Part shown: one piece after another, positions 28,294 through 37,543 of the stretch | How the letters are laid out: every line of letters begins with the position of its first letter | Numbering within the stretch: the first letter of the stretch is position 1 | Source: Sphingobacterium hotanense | GTDB taxonomy: Bacteria; Bacteroidota; Bacteroidia; Sphingobacteriales; Sphingobacteriaceae | Length of the DNA: 64,000 bases | Reading direction: 5' to 3' | NCBI RefSeq assembly: GCF_008274825.1 | Contig: NZ_CP030848.1 | Coordinates: 1-64,000 of the forward strand | The notes under the pieces: generated by a model | What the model was told of the DNA's origin: nothing | Seen by the model: the letters and a program-made list of their open reading frames with translations, nothing else | The model's database searches: none | Made by a program: the position numbers and the translations under genes

Positions 28294-29019
28294 TTATTTC
28301 AATTCAAATACTGCGTCGATATTGCAAGTCAGTTTGATCGGGCGAACATCAATATCAAGTCCACTCCCTCCTATTGCATCAGATTCAGCGTTTGCTGTTT
28401 TTGACATCGCCATATAAGCACGTGGCTGCGGCATCACATCATTCCAGCTGAAGCTGCTATTATCATTGATCATTAGCGATTTTCCAACAGTTTCACCGTC
28501 TGCTGCTGCTAGAATTTCCGCATTCACTCTGGCATCTTTAACCGCTGCTGTTTTTAACTCTTTCTCAATTGCTTTCTTCTGAGAATGATCGTAACCACTA
28601 ATGTTGGTATTCTGTAGACCCTGCGAATCTACCTCATCCATCATCGCATTTAAGTTCTTCAAATCGGTTACTTTGATGCGATACTGACGCGACTGAAGTA
28701 ATTCCGTGTTCTTTTTCTTACGATCAGCAGCATTATAGCTATAAATGTTTTGGATGGTGAAGTTTTCTTTTTTTACACCATATTTCATCGCTGCATCATA
28801 AAGTTGCTTTTCTAAGGTTTCTATAGCTACCTTTTTCTTCGCATTGCCATCTTGATAGTATTCCTTCAATGAAATTGAAAGGTAAATGATGTCTGGAGTG
28901 ACTTCTTTTTCGGCAAAGCCGCGAGTTGCTACTCTTCTGCTATTTTCCATAGATACATTTTGTGCTTGAGCTGTTACCACCAATGCGATAAGCGCTAATA
29001 TTGATAATATTTTTTTCAT
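28294..29019 (-). CDS. SIMPL-domain periplasmic protein
   Basis: 241 residues from the ATG at 29019, chosen over an upstream in-frame ATG because it begins a proper signal peptide (MKKILSILALIALVVTAQAQ). The SIMPL domain shows RGFAEKEVTPDIIYLSIS near 33 and SGYDHSQKKA. The C-terminus has the usual PIKLTCNIDAVFEL strand. Family members are exported and their roles are poorly defined. Confidence 0.82.
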   Translation of the reverse strand: MKKILSILALIALVVTAQAQNVSMENSRRVATRGFAEKEVTPDIIYLSISLKEYYQDGNAKKKVAIETLEKQLYDAAMKYGVKKENFTIQNIYSYNAADRKKKNTELLQSRQYRIKVTDLKNLNAMMDEVDSQGLQNTNISGYDHSQKKAIEKELKTAAVKDARVNAEILAAADGETVGKSLMINDNSSFSWNDVMPQPRAYMAMSKTANAESDAIGGSGLDIDVRPIKLTCNIDAVFELK

Positions 29020-29173
29020 AATAACCGTATAATGCTTTTCTAATCTCAAAAATCTTTCCAAAAGATATACAGCATAGACAAGTGACTATTGAAAATGTTT
29101 AATCATATTATCCTAATATTTAGTTTTTATTTAGAAAATAATTGATACCTTTAAGAAATAATAAATTAATAAC

Positions 29174-29365
29174 ATGCAACAAGGAGTAGTAAAATTCTTT
29201 AATGAGGCCAAAGGTTTCGGTTTCATCATTCCAAATTCAGGCGAGAGCGAAATCTTCGTACACGTTTCTGGATTAATTGACAAAATTCGCGAGAAAGACG
29301 AAGTTTCTTACGAAGTTGAGCAAGGTCGTAAAGGCCTTAACGCGGTAAATGTAAAGCTTATCTAA
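29174..29365 (+). CDS. cspA: Cold-shock domain protein
   Basis: 63 residues, one cold-shock domain. RNP1-like KGFGFIIP and RNP2-like IFVHVSGL are present. A TACCTTTA box, one base off the -7 consensus, ends 20 bp upstream, so the leader is short. It does not have the long leader of E. coli cspA. A strong terminator follows. Confidence 0.92.
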   Translation: MQQGVVKFFNEAKGFGFIIPNSGESEIFVHVSGLIDKIREKDEVSYEVEQGRKGLNAVNVKLI

Positions 29366-29396
29366 GAGAATAGATTCAATATATATTTATTGTGTA

Positions 29397-29430
29397 AAAG
29401 CCCATCGATAATTTTCGATGGGCTTTTTTA
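29397..29430 (+). terminator. Intrinsic terminator of the cold-shock gene
   Basis: A perfect 12-bp stem AAAGCCCATCGA with TCGATGGGCTTT, 5-nt loop and T-run. On the other strand the A-run before it also gives a T-run for recO, which ends at 29438. Confidence 0.9.
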
Positions 29431-29437
29431 TGGCGTT

Positions 29438-30154
29438 TTAATTGAAGATTTCTTCCAGGATATACAGAGAATTGAGCTCTCCAAAGTTTTCAGTATGAAG
29501 ACGATAATAATCGACGAGCTTCTGTAGAAGATAGCTCCTATCCTCCCTTTTCAGCTTCACGTTGTTACAATTGCTGAATGAACAATTGACTAATTCTCTT
29601 AGGTATGAACTGTAAGGCTCTTGCAGTGTATAGACGTGTGCCGGAAGGATGCTCACAAATCTTCCTTCTAATAAGTCGAAATATGGAAGATTGCTCAAAG
29701 AAGGTTTAAAACCAAGGTAATGCGAGAGTTTTAGCAGGAAAATGAGATGATAGTTAGCCAAACCTTCTTCGGTCTCATCAAGCCATATAATAGCGTTTTC
29801 CAAAAAATCGAAAAGCTGTTTATCCGGGGACTGGTGCCTCAGAACTTTGTAAAGCACTTCGTTCAAAAATAAGGCGATAGAACTTTTAACAATATCCAAC
29901 GGGATCTGTTTCAATACAGGAAGATGTTGTGCTTCTTTGATTCGCTGCAGATTGTTGTTCTCTTTATTATAAACGACGAGCTCCAGCAAATGGAATGGCT
30001 GCAGCATGTTTACCGAAATTTTTGCCTTTGGTTTTCGCGCCCCGTTAATTAAGTAGGATTGCAATCCGAAAGCCTGCGTATAGATTTGTGCAACAACACT
30101 GCTTTCCGAATAATTGGTTACTTTGAGCGTAATTCCTTTGGTTTGGTGCAACAT
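29438..30154 (-). CDS. recO: DNA repair protein RecO
   Basis: Recombination mediator that loads RecA with RecR. 238 residues. The N-terminal OB fold begins TKGITLKVTNYSESS and includes YLINGARKPKAK; the helical C-terminal part contains LLKLSHYLGFKPSL. The typical zinc-finger cysteines are reduced (one Cys-x4-Cys near NCSFSNCNN), as in many Bacteroidota RecO proteins. A small membrane gene lies 3 bp upstream. Confidence 0.9.
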   Translation of the reverse strand: MLHQTKGITLKVTNYSESSVVAQIYTQAFGLQSYLINGARKPKAKISVNMLQPFHLLELVVYNKENNNLQRIKEAQHLPVLKQIPLDIVKSSIALFLNEVLYKVLRHQSPDKQLFDFLENAIIWLDETEEGLANYHLIFLLKLSHYLGFKPSLSNLPYFDLLEGRFVSILPAHVYTLQEPYSSYLRELVNCSFSNCNNVKLKREDRSYLLQKLVDYYRLHTENFGELNSLYILEEIFN

Positions 30155-30157
30155 GAT

Positions 30158-30382
30158 TTATTTCTCTTGTTGCTCTTTCCGATCATCGATGAGTGTTTTT
30201 CTATCGATTTTCCTAAAGATGCGGTACATTAATGCAACGAACCCTATTCCAAAGAAAATAACACCTAATGTCATCAACAGCTTATACCAATTATTCTCGT
30301 TTTCCATGAGCGTGTATCCTAAGAACACGCATATAATCCCCGCCGTTAAAAAGACGATTCCCCTTAAAAGATATTTGTTCAT
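30158..30382 (-). CDS. Small two-helix membrane protein
   Basis: 74 residues, not recognised. Two hydrophobic segments (about 8-24 and 35-55) precede a charged tail (RKIDRKTLIDDRKEQQEK). It starts the recO transcription unit. Confidence 0.65.
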   Translation of the reverse strand: MNKYLLRGIVFLTAGIICVFLGYTLMENENNWYKLLMTLGVIFFGIGFVALMYRIFRKIDRKTLIDDRKEQQEK

Positions 30383-30589
30383 TGTGAATTGTTGAAAACT
30401 ATTGTGATATTCGCTTCGCGATATTTAATGCAAAATACAGTATTTTTGCTGACTTCCACAGCAGTCTTCGATTATTTTAAAAATAATTCCTGAAATAATA
30501 TTGTATTTCCCAAAAGAAATATAGATATTTGCACACTCGTTTCTAAGGGAACGTATTTTTAACAAGAACAACAATAAAAATCGAATATC

Positions 30590-30823
30590 ATGTCAAGAAT
30601 TTGTGATTTAACAGGCAAGACGGCATTAAAAGGAAATAACGTATCACACTCGAACGTTAAAACTAAGCGTAAATTCTATCCTAATTTACAGACCAAACGT
30701 TTTTACATTCCAGAAGAAGATCGTTGGATTACGTTGAAAGTTTCTACTTCAGCAATCAAAACGATCAACAAAAACGGAATTACAGCAGCAATCGATAAAT
30801 TTATCAAACAAGGTCATATTTAA
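30590..30823 (+). CDS. rpmB: 50S ribosomal protein L28
   Basis: 77 residues. MSRICDLTGKTALKGNNVSHSN and NLQTKRFYIPEEDRW are L28 hallmarks, the first given here as residues 1-22. It heads the L28-L33-DUF4295 operon typical of Bacteroidota. A weak -7-like box GATATTTG ends about 60 bp upstream. Confidence 0.97.
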   Translation: MSRICDLTGKTALKGNNVSHSNVKTKRKFYPNLQTKRFYIPEEDRWITLKVSTSAIKTINKNGITAAIDKFIKQGHI

Positions 30824-30899
30824 TAGATAGACCGCCTGTTGTATCAACATTAAATAGAATCATGAAATTCACCCGTGAGGGTATAAATAAAGTAAAACA

Positions 30900-31082
30900 A
30901 TGGCAAAAAAGGGAAATAGAGTACAAGTTATCTTAGAATGTACTGAACACAAAGAAAGTGGTCTTCCGGGAATGTCTCGCTATATCACTACTAAGAACAA
31001 GAAAAACACTACTGAGCGTTTAGAGTTGAAAAAATTCAACCCAGTATTGAGAAAAGTAACAGTTCACAAAGAAATTAAGTAA
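30900..31082 (+). CDS. rpmG: 50S ribosomal protein L33
   Basis: 60 residues. [15 protein letters not shown] and [22 protein letters not shown] are typical. It has only one Cys, so it is the C- (zinc-free) type. Second gene of the L28 operon. Confidence 0.97.
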   Translation: MAKKGNRVQVILECTEHKESGLPGMSRYITTKNKKNTTERLELKKFNPVLRKVTVHKEIK

Positions 31083-31121
31083 AAAACAAGGATTCCTCGG
31101 AGTCTATAAAAATATTATACC

Positions 31122-31283
31122 ATGGCAAAGAAGGCAGTTGCATCATTACAAAAAGGTGGTGGTAAAGAATATACTAAAGTAGTTCTTACTACTAAATCTG
31201 CAAAAACAGGCGCATATACTTTCAAAGAGAGTATGGTTCACAACGACAAAGTAAAAGAAGTTGTTGCTGCGGCTACTAAATAA
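31122..31283 (+). CDS. DUF4295 small basic protein
   Basis: A 53-residue Lys-rich protein: MAKKAVASLQKGGGKEYTKV at the N-terminus, then TTKSAKTGAYTFKESMV and a C-terminal AAATK. This DUF4295 family always follows L28 and L33 in Bacteroidota and is presumed ribosome-associated. That role is inferred from context only. Below common ORF length cut-offs, so easily missed. Confidence 0.88.
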   Translation: MAKKAVASLQKGGGKEYTKVVLTTKSAKTGAYTFKESMVHNDKVKEVVAAATK

Positions 31284-31335
31284 GCAGTAAGATATTCCTT
31301 TTTTTTAAAGTTTTTCTTTAAAAATCTTATAAACA

Positions 31336-31368
31336 GCCGTTTTGGTAGTACCAAAAGGGCTTTTTTAG
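31336..31368 (+). terminator. Intrinsic terminator of the L28/L33 operon
   Basis: AGCC-TTTTGGT pairs with ACCAAAA-GGCT around a 4-nt loop (one mismatch), followed by T6. Confidence 0.85.
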
Positions 31369-31383
31369 TATTTCCGTTTTCAG

Positions 31384-31391
31384 TATCTTTG
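31384..31391 (+). promoter_or_regulatory. TAnnTTTG -7 element of ftsY
   Basis: TATCTTTG just after the L28-operon terminator, 34 bp before the ftsY ATG. Confidence 0.6.
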
Positions 31392-31425
31392 AACGAAAAG
31401 CAACGACATATTATACATTTACATC

Positions 31426-32388
31426 ATGGGATTATTTGATTTTTTTAAAAAGAAGCAGGAAACTCCTGAGGCGCAGGAAGCACTCAACAAGGGCTTAGAG
31501 AAGACGAAAGAGGGATTCTTTGCGAAAATTACCAAAGCGGTTGTTGGAAAATCAACCATCGATGATGATGTATTGGATAATCTTGAAGAAGTTTTAGTAA
31601 CCTCTGATGTAGGTGTAACAACGACGCTAAAGATTGTTGATCGTATTCAGAAGCGTGTTGCTCAAGACAAATACGTTACTACTGATGATCTGAACGGCTT
31701 ATTAAAAGACGAAATCCAAGGTTTACTTGCCGAGAACAACAGCAATGATTTCGAGACCTTCGAATATGGTAATCAAAAGCCCTATGTTATTATGGTCGTT
31801 GGGGTAAATGGTGTCGGGAAGACAACGACAATCGGAAAGCTTGCACATCAGTTAAAAGAAGCCGGCAATAAGGTTGTTTTAGGTGCAGCAGATACGTTCC
31901 GCGCTGCTGCTGTTGATCAGATACAGTTGTGGGGCGATAGAGTAGGTGTTCGTGTTGTGGCACAGCCCATGGGTTCGGATCCTGCATCAGTTGCTTTCGA
32001 TACGGTTAAGTCTGCGGTTGCAAATGGCGATGATGTTGCTATTATCGATACGGCAGGACGTCTCCATAATAAGGTTGGCTTAATGAACGAGCTAACGAAG
32101 ATCAAAAATGTCATGCAGAAGGTCATCCCAGATGCCCCGCATGAAATATTATTGGTATTAGACGCTTCCACGGGCCAGAATGCTATTGAGCAGGCGACGC
32201 AGTTTACACAAGCAACGGATGTGAATGCATTAGCATTGACCAAGCTTGATGGTACAGCGAAGGGCGGTGTGGTTATCGGGATATCCGATCAATTCAAAAT
32301 TCCTGTAAAGTACATTGGAGTAGGAGAGAAGATTGGTGATTTACAGTTATTTAACAAAAAACACTTCGTAGACTCACTATTCCAGTAG
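31426..32388 (+). CDS. ftsY: Signal recognition particle receptor FtsY
   Basis: GTPase receptor for SRP at the membrane. 320 residues with a short N domain. G1 is GVNGVGKTTTIGKLA near residue 126. DTFRAAAVDQ, DTAGRLH and TKLDGTAKGG complete the G motifs. It lacks the long acidic A domain of E. coli. rimO follows after 13 bp. Confidence 0.97.
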   Translation: MGLFDFFKKKQETPEAQEALNKGLEKTKEGFFAKITKAVVGKSTIDDDVLDNLEEVLVTSDVGVTTTLKIVDRIQKRVAQDKYVTTDDLNGLLKDEIQGLLAENNSNDFETFEYGNQKPYVIMVVGVNGVGKTTTIGKLAHQLKEAGNKVVLGAADTFRAAAVDQIQLWGDRVGVRVVAQPMGSDPASVAFDTVKSAVANGDDVAIIDTAGRLHNKVGLMNELTKIKNVMQKVIPDAPHEILLVLDASTGQNAIEQATQFTQATDVNALALTKLDGTAKGGVVIGISDQFKIPVKYIGVGEKIGDLQLFNKKHFVDSLFQ

Positions 32389-32401
32389 TCTACACATTCA
32401 T

Positions 32402-33736
32402 ATGAGAACAAAAACAAGAAATGCAGCTCCGGTAGTAGCAAAGCCACGTGTGAATGTGGTTACTTTGGGCTGTTCTAAAAATATTCACGATAGCGAGGTT
32501 TTAATGGGACAATTGAAAGGCAACCAAATGGATGTCGTTCATGAAGCCAATAATATCCAAGCGAATGATATCGTCGTGATCAATACCTGTGGATTTATTG
32601 ATAATGCGAAACAGGAGTCTATTGATACCATCCTTCAATTTTCTGAGTTAAAAGATCAAGGCAAGGTCAATAAGGTGATTGTTACAGGCTGTTTGTCGGA
32701 GCGATATAAGCCCGAACTAGAAGCTGAGATTCCGAATGTTGATGCTTTCTTCGGTACCAACGATCTTCCGGATCTGCTTTCAACAATTGGTGCGGATTAC
32801 CGTCATGAGTTGTTGGGCGAGCGTTTATTGACCACACCCTCACATTTCTCATATTTTAAGATTGCAGAAGGTTGTAACAGACCTTGCTCATTCTGTGCTA
32901 TTCCTTTGATGCGCGGGAAACACGTTTCCAAGTCTATCGATGACTTAGTGAAAGAAGCGAAATTCTTAGCATCGAATGGCACAAAAGAATTGATACTCAT
33001 TGCGCAGGATTTAACCTATTACGGTCTAGATATCTACGGCAAGCGTAATCTTTCTGATCTATTGCGTCATTTATCGGATGTAAATGGTATCGAGTGGATT
33101 CGTTTGCAATATGCGTATCCCTCTGGTTTTCCGATGGACATCCTCGATGCGATGAATGAGCGCTCCAATATTTGTAACTACTTGGATATGCCGCTACAGC
33201 ATATCAGCGATAATATGCTAACCTCTATGCGTAGAGGAACCAGCAAGCAAAAGCAAATTGATTTAGTAAACAAGATCCGCGATAAAGTGCCTGATATCGC
33301 TTTGCGTACGACTTTGATCTGCGGTTACCCGGGAGAAACTGAACAAGATTTCAATGAGATGTTAGAGTGGGTTGAAGAAACCCGTTTCGACAGATTGGGC
33401 TGTTTTACTTATTCTCATGAGGAGAAAACGCATGCACATTCTTTAGAAGACAATGTCCCTGAAGAAGTGAAACAAGAGCGCGTAGATCAGATTATGGAGG
33501 TTCAGCAAGGGATATCCTATGATATCAACCAGACCAAAATCGGCAATACCTATAAAGTGCTGGTGGATCGTGTGGATGGAGATTACTTCATCGGAAGAAC
33601 GGAGTATGACTCGCCTGAGGTGGACAACGAAGTGGTATTGGATGCTAAAACAAACTATGCTCGTATCGGAGATTTTGTACAGGTGAAAGTAGACCGTGCA
33701 GAAGACTTCGATTTATATGGAAGTATTGTCAAATAA
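32402..33736 (+). CDS. rimO: Ribosomal protein S12 methylthiotransferase RimO
   Basis: Radical-SAM enzyme that methylthiolates an Asp of S12. 444 residues. N-terminal MTTase cysteines are in TLGCSKN, NTCGF and GCLSERY. The radical SAM cluster is CNRPCSFC near 159. A C-terminal TRAM domain lies at about 380-444. SKNIHDSE at the start separates RimO from MiaB. Cotranscribed with ftsY. Confidence 0.95.
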   Translation: MRTKTRNAAPVVAKPRVNVVTLGCSKNIHDSEVLMGQLKGNQMDVVHEANNIQANDIVVINTCGFIDNAKQESIDTILQFSELKDQGKVNKVIVTGCLSERYKPELEAEIPNVDAFFGTNDLPDLLSTIGADYRHELLGERLLTTPSHFSYFKIAEGCNRPCSFCAIPLMRGKHVSKSIDDLVKEAKFLASNGTKELILIAQDLTYYGLDIYGKRNLSDLLRHLSDVNGIEWIRLQYAYPSGFPMDILDAMNERSNICNYLDMPLQHISDNMLTSMRRGTSKQKQIDLVNKIRDKVPDIALRTTLICGYPGETEQDFNEMLEWVEETRFDRLGCFTYSHEEKTHAHSLEDNVPEEVKQERVDQIMEVQQGISYDINQTKIGNTYKVLVDRVDGDYFIGRTEYDSPEVDNEVVLDAKTNYARIGDFVQVKVDRAEDFDLYGSIVK

Positions 33737-33808
33737 AAGGAACAATAACCCCTAAACCACATCCTTTTCTTACTTTTAGTGATCGGTCGGTTAATTCCGA
33801 CCATCGAG

Positions 33809-33856
33809 AACTTTCATAACTGTTGGTCAATCAGCGGAATCATGAAAGTTTTTTTG
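33809..33856 (+). terminator. Terminator after rimO
   Basis: AACTTTCAT at 33809 pairs with ATGAAAGTT at 33842, followed by a T-run. A second hairpin, CGGTCGG with CCGACC, lies just before it at 33784-33804. The 24-nt loop is longer than usual. Confidence 0.65.
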
Positions 33857-33907
33857 TAATTTGAATCCTTCTATCTTTTACATTTGAAGCAATATTACTC
33901 TAGCTAG

Positions 33908-35497
33908 ATGAAAGCCACATACATAGACTATAGCGACACAGGAAGTTTTTCTAAAACCTTATTAGCATATCTGTCAAAGCAGCCAGATTTAGCCTCTTAT
34001 TACGGTCATTTTCCAGATCTTGATGGTTTTAAGAAGCAAATTGAGGCGCAGAAGAAGTTCCAACATCGTGAACTGCTAGTCGATCAATTAAAAGATCAAT
34101 ATGCCGAGCTTTTAGCTAGTTCTCCGGAGGTTGCCGAAAATCTAGAGCGGTTAAAAAGCAATAATACATTTACGGTTACCACCGGTCATCAGTTAAATAT
34201 ATTCACCGGCCCCTTATACTTCATTTTTAAGATCGTGACGGCTATAAAGCTCGCGCAGGACCTAAAGGAACGCTTTCCTGAGCAGGATTTTGTGCCCGTT
34301 TATTGGATGGCGACTGAAGATCATGATTTTGCGGAAATCAACAACACACGTGTTTACGGAAAGAAGATTGTTTGGGAAGAGGAGGGGATTTCTGCGACCG
34401 GCCGAATGAAAACCGACAGCATGGCCGATGTGGTGAAGCAGTATTGCAATACCTTCGGTTTATCGGATAATTCGACGAAACTGACCGAGCTGGTGGAGGA
34501 GGCCTATCTTTCCGGATTAAATCTTGCTGATGCTACTCGCAAGTTTGTCAATTCGCTGTTTAAAGCCTATGGTCTTGTTATCATTGATGCCGATAGGGCA
34601 GCGCTGAAAAAGGTTTTTGCTCCAATTATTGAGAAAGATATACTTGAAGAAAATAGCTGGAAACATATCGAAGCAACCTCCAAATCATTAGAGGAAGCGG
34701 GATTTAATGCCCAAGTGCATGCCCGCGAAATCAACTTCTTTTATCTCACTGATGAATTCAGAGAACGTATCGTTCGCCTAGAAGACGGTCGTTTTGAAGT
34801 GCTACATCAGAATATCTTCTTTACCGAAGAGGAGATAAAGCAAGAAATCAAGAAACATCCAGAACGTTTCAGTCCGAACGTGGTGATGCGGCCTCTCTAT
34901 CAAGAACTCATCCTTCCTAATCTGGCATACATCGGCGGGGGAGCCGAGATCGTGTATTGGCTGCAGCTGAAGGCAAATTTCGACCATTATAAAACGCAGT
35001 TTCCAATCCTTGTTCCACGTAATTCAGCGTTAATTACGGATGATAGTGTTGCTGGCAAGGTTTTCCGTCTGGACTTTACCTTCAAAAGTATTTTCAAACC
35101 TGTCAATACCCTTAAAAACGAGTATGTCCGTCGGAAGACAAAGCATCGACTGAATCTTCAAGACGAGTGGATGGAATTGAATGCAATATTTGGCAAAATT
35201 AAGCTCCGTGCGCATAAGATCGACCCAAGTTTAGGTCCAAGTACCGACGCCGTAAAAGCACGCCTTAAAAAGGCGGTAAACAACTTAGAGAAGAAATTGT
35301 TAAAAGCAGAGAAAAGGAACCACGAGGATGCACTCATTCAAATAGGACGGGTTAAAGATAAATTGTTCCCGAATGGCGGTCTGCAAGAGCGTACCGAGAA
35401 TTTCGCTGTGCTTTATATCAAATACGGAGATGAATTGTTCAACGATTTGTTGAAGAATTTCCAACCCTTAGCTTTTAAATTTAGTGTGCTTTACTAA
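33908..35497 (+). CDS. bshC: Bacillithiol synthase BshC (cysteine-adding)
   Basis: Adds cysteine to GlcN-malate in bacillithiol synthesis. 529 residues, the usual length. TVTTGHQLNIFTGPLYFIFKI near 94-114 and MATEDHDFAEIN near 137 are family signatures. A coiled coil lies near 440-490. Its stop overlaps the Crp-family gene by TAATG. Confidence 0.92.
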   Translation: MKATYIDYSDTGSFSKTLLAYLSKQPDLASYYGHFPDLDGFKKQIEAQKKFQHRELLVDQLKDQYAELLASSPEVAENLERLKSNNTFTVTTGHQLNIFTGPLYFIFKIVTAIKLAQDLKERFPEQDFVPVYWMATEDHDFAEINNTRVYGKKIVWEEEGISATGRMKTDSMADVVKQYCNTFGLSDNSTKLTELVEEAYLSGLNLADATRKFVNSLFKAYGLVIIDADRAALKKVFAPIIEKDILEENSWKHIEATSKSLEEAGFNAQVHAREINFFYLTDEFRERIVRLEDGRFEVLHQNIFFTEEEIKQEIKKHPERFSPNVVMRPLYQELILPNLAYIGGGAEIVYWLQLKANFDHYKTQFPILVPRNSALITDDSVAGKVFRLDFTFKSIFKPVNTLKNEYVRRKTKHRLNLQDEWMELNAIFGKIKLRAHKIDPSLGPSTDAVKARLKKAVNNLEKKLLKAEKRNHEDALIQIGRVKDKLFPNGGLQERTENFAVLYIKYGDELFNDLLKNFQPLAFKFSVLY

Positions 35498-36102
35498 TGA
35501 TAACTTCTGAAGAACTAATCAAGTCTAATTTCTACTCGTATTACACCGCGAAAACTGGACTTACGCTGTCGGATTTCGAAAGCCTAAGCCCGCTATTCGA
35601 CTTTCGCGAAGTAGACCATAATCAGCTTATTATGCGTGCCGGCGAGGTTTGCAAGCATATCCTATTTGTCGAAAAAGGATTATTGCAGCTGTTCAGCCTT
35701 GATGAAAAAGGAGGCGAGCATATTATGCAGTTTGCACCAGAAAATTGGTTGATGATGGATAGATCCAGTATGTTCTTCAACGAACCATCAAACTACTATA
35801 TCAAAGCATTGGAGCCTTCCACGGTTGTATTCATTCAGCCTCAATTTCTAGAAGAGGCAGGAAAGATCAATCATGAGTTTACCTGCTTTACAGAAACTTC
35901 CTTACAACGCAATATATACTTCCTACAACGTAGAATAAACTCCCTGTTAGCCATGTCGGCTAAAGAAAGATACTTAGAATTCATTGCCATGTACCCGCAG
36001 TTGCTGCTGCGTGTTCCGCAATGGATGATCGCTTCGTATTTGGGTATAACTCCAGAAAGCCTCAGCAGAGTGAGACGAGAGATTGCGAAAGATTCTTTCT
36101 AG
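35497..36102 (+). CDS. Crp/Fnr-family transcriptional regulator
   Basis: 201 residues. A cyclic-nucleotide-binding-like beta barrel (about 20-130) contains GEVCKHILFVEKGLLQLF. The C-terminal winged helix has IASYLGITPESLSRVRREI. No Fnr-type cysteine cluster is seen. Coupled to bshC by TAATG, so it may respond to a thiol or redox cue, which is inference from position only. Confidence 0.87.
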   Translation: MITSEELIKSNFYSYYTAKTGLTLSDFESLSPLFDFREVDHNQLIMRAGEVCKHILFVEKGLLQLFSLDEKGGEHIMQFAPENWLMMDRSSMFFNEPSNYYIKALEPSTVVFIQPQFLEEAGKINHEFTCFTETSLQRNIYFLQRRINSLLAMSAKERYLEFIAMYPQLLLRVPQWMIASYLGITPESLSRVRREIAKDSF

Positions 36103-36129
36103 TCCACTTAAATTATTTGCGTAAAAATC

Positions 36130-36137
36130 TATCTTTG
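36130..36137 (+). promoter_or_regulatory. TAnnTTTG -7 element of the 36172 lipoprotein gene
   Basis: TATCTTTG in the 69-bp gap, 34 bp before the ATG. Confidence 0.55.
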
Positions 36138-36171
36138 TTAATTATTGCTAATCACTACATTATAAACATTT

Positions 36172-36624
36172 ATGATAAGACCGATTTTTTTCCTTTTTAT
36201 CGCTTTAGTTAGTCTAGTTTCTTGTAATGACGAAAAGATAGATCCAGTTGGATTGCGTATGGATGTTGATTTGCTTCAAGGTAAATGTGGGCTGATCAAA
36301 ATGCAGATCAAGAAAGATCATATGATACAGGATTTCCGCGGAAACAAATGTGATCCGAATATAACAAGCGAATATTATACCCTATTTCCGGAGGAGCGCT
36401 ATGAAGAACTAATCGGTTTAATCGAGGAGCTCGATCTAATGTCCTTGCGCAAACGCGACTGTAATAGTTGCAGCGATGGTAAAGATATTGCCGTTAAAAT
36501 AAACTATAAAGGGAATACGAATCACTTCACGATAGGCTTAGATCCTGAAGCAGATGCTAATGGAAAATATAAAAAGTTCGTCGAGTTTGTGACGTTTTAT
36601 ATGATTTTTGAGTCTGAAGTTTAA
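36172..36624 (+). CDS. Lipoprotein of unknown function
   Basis: 150 residues. The lipobox LVSC puts the acylated Cys near residue 18. Four further Cys (GKCGLI, NKCDPN, RDCNSCSDG) could form disulfides. No family recognised. The 3' end overlaps the convergent deiminase-type gene by 4 bp. Confidence 0.7.
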   Translation: MIRPIFFLFIALVSLVSCNDEKIDPVGLRMDVDLLQGKCGLIKMQIKKDHMIQDFRGNKCDPNITSEYYTLFPEERYEELIGLIEELDLMSLRKRDCNSCSDGKDIAVKINYKGNTNHFTIGLDPEADANGKYKKFVEFVTFYMIFESEV

Positions 36625-37543
36625 TAATTTTTGTAAAAGACGTCGGCGATCATACATCTCGCACTTCCGCCACCAAACTTTTCAATATTATAGAGTGGCG
36701 CATGCAACAGCATCCCGTGTCTGCTTAATATGATTTTTTGGCTTGTCGTCAGGCTGTCGAAAGCGCGCGTGCTCATACAGATAAAAGGGTGCCCCTTCTT
36801 ATTCTTTATCTCGACCATATTTCCGGCAAACTGATGCATTTGCTCCATACTGATCGTTATTATTTCTTTATTCGTCTTGATAAGCCGTTGTTCAATCTTG
36901 ATTCTAGCATCTATGTCAGGAATGAAATCCCAACATATAACACAGAAATGGATACCTAATGACATCATCCTATTGCTGTGGAATATCGGCTTTAGCTGGG
37001 CGTCGAATTGATGGAATGATTGAAAGATAACAGGTTCGTAGCCATGGTCGTTACAAAAGATTATGGCTAGGTTCTCATGCGATCGATCGGATAGAGAGAT
37101 GTAGGCAATACGATGCACCCGATCCAGAATCAATGCACCATTCCCTTCCAAGAAGAGCTCGCTTTCTTCATAAACGCTGTAATCATTCAATTTCTCAAAT
37201 TCGAAGCCTTTCATTTAAGCTGACCCAGATAGTTCAGATTGCGCTCGCGTCGCCTATTATAGGCAAACATGGGGTAGAGGGTCGCGCCATCCCCGTGGAA
37301 AGAAACGACATGATTTGGAAAGATACTATCGGGCGTTTGATGTTTTCCATTGTTTTGGATTACAATGGTCCGAATTCCTGCATGTTGCAGCAGGGATGCA
37401 AAATTGTCGAACTCGGAAGTAGCAGTTTGATTGATCTTTCTAGGAGGTATTTCCTCGCTCTGGAAGTAGTTATTGATCGCGGTTTCTTCGTTTTTCCTAA
37501 ATAAATAGGGACGAACTAATAAAATCGTATCAGTGGTTTGCAT
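36621..37543 (-). pseudogene. ctlX: CtlX-type citrulline/arginine deiminase-family gene split by a 1-nt frameshift
   Basis: Two adjacent frames encode consecutive parts of one amidinotransferase/deiminase-fold protein. The N-terminal part (37543-37211, 110 aa) holds PDSIFPNHVVSFH with the substrate Asp, and LYPMFAYNRRRER. The C-terminal part (37214-36621, 197 aa) holds FLEGNGALILDR with the Glu, the IFHSNRMMSLG His, and GGGSARCMIADVF with the catalytic Cys. The frames meet at an ATGA overlap in an A-rich stretch (CTTAAATGA). One added A would join them as QLKMKGFEFEK. All catalytic residues remain, so this may be a recent mutation, a sequencing error, or a two-chain form. Confidence 0.8.

Noticed and set aside
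37205-37220. Programmed -1 frameshift in the deiminase gene
   Set aside because: No X-XXY-YYZ slippery heptamer is present at the junction; mutation, error or coupled chains are simpler.
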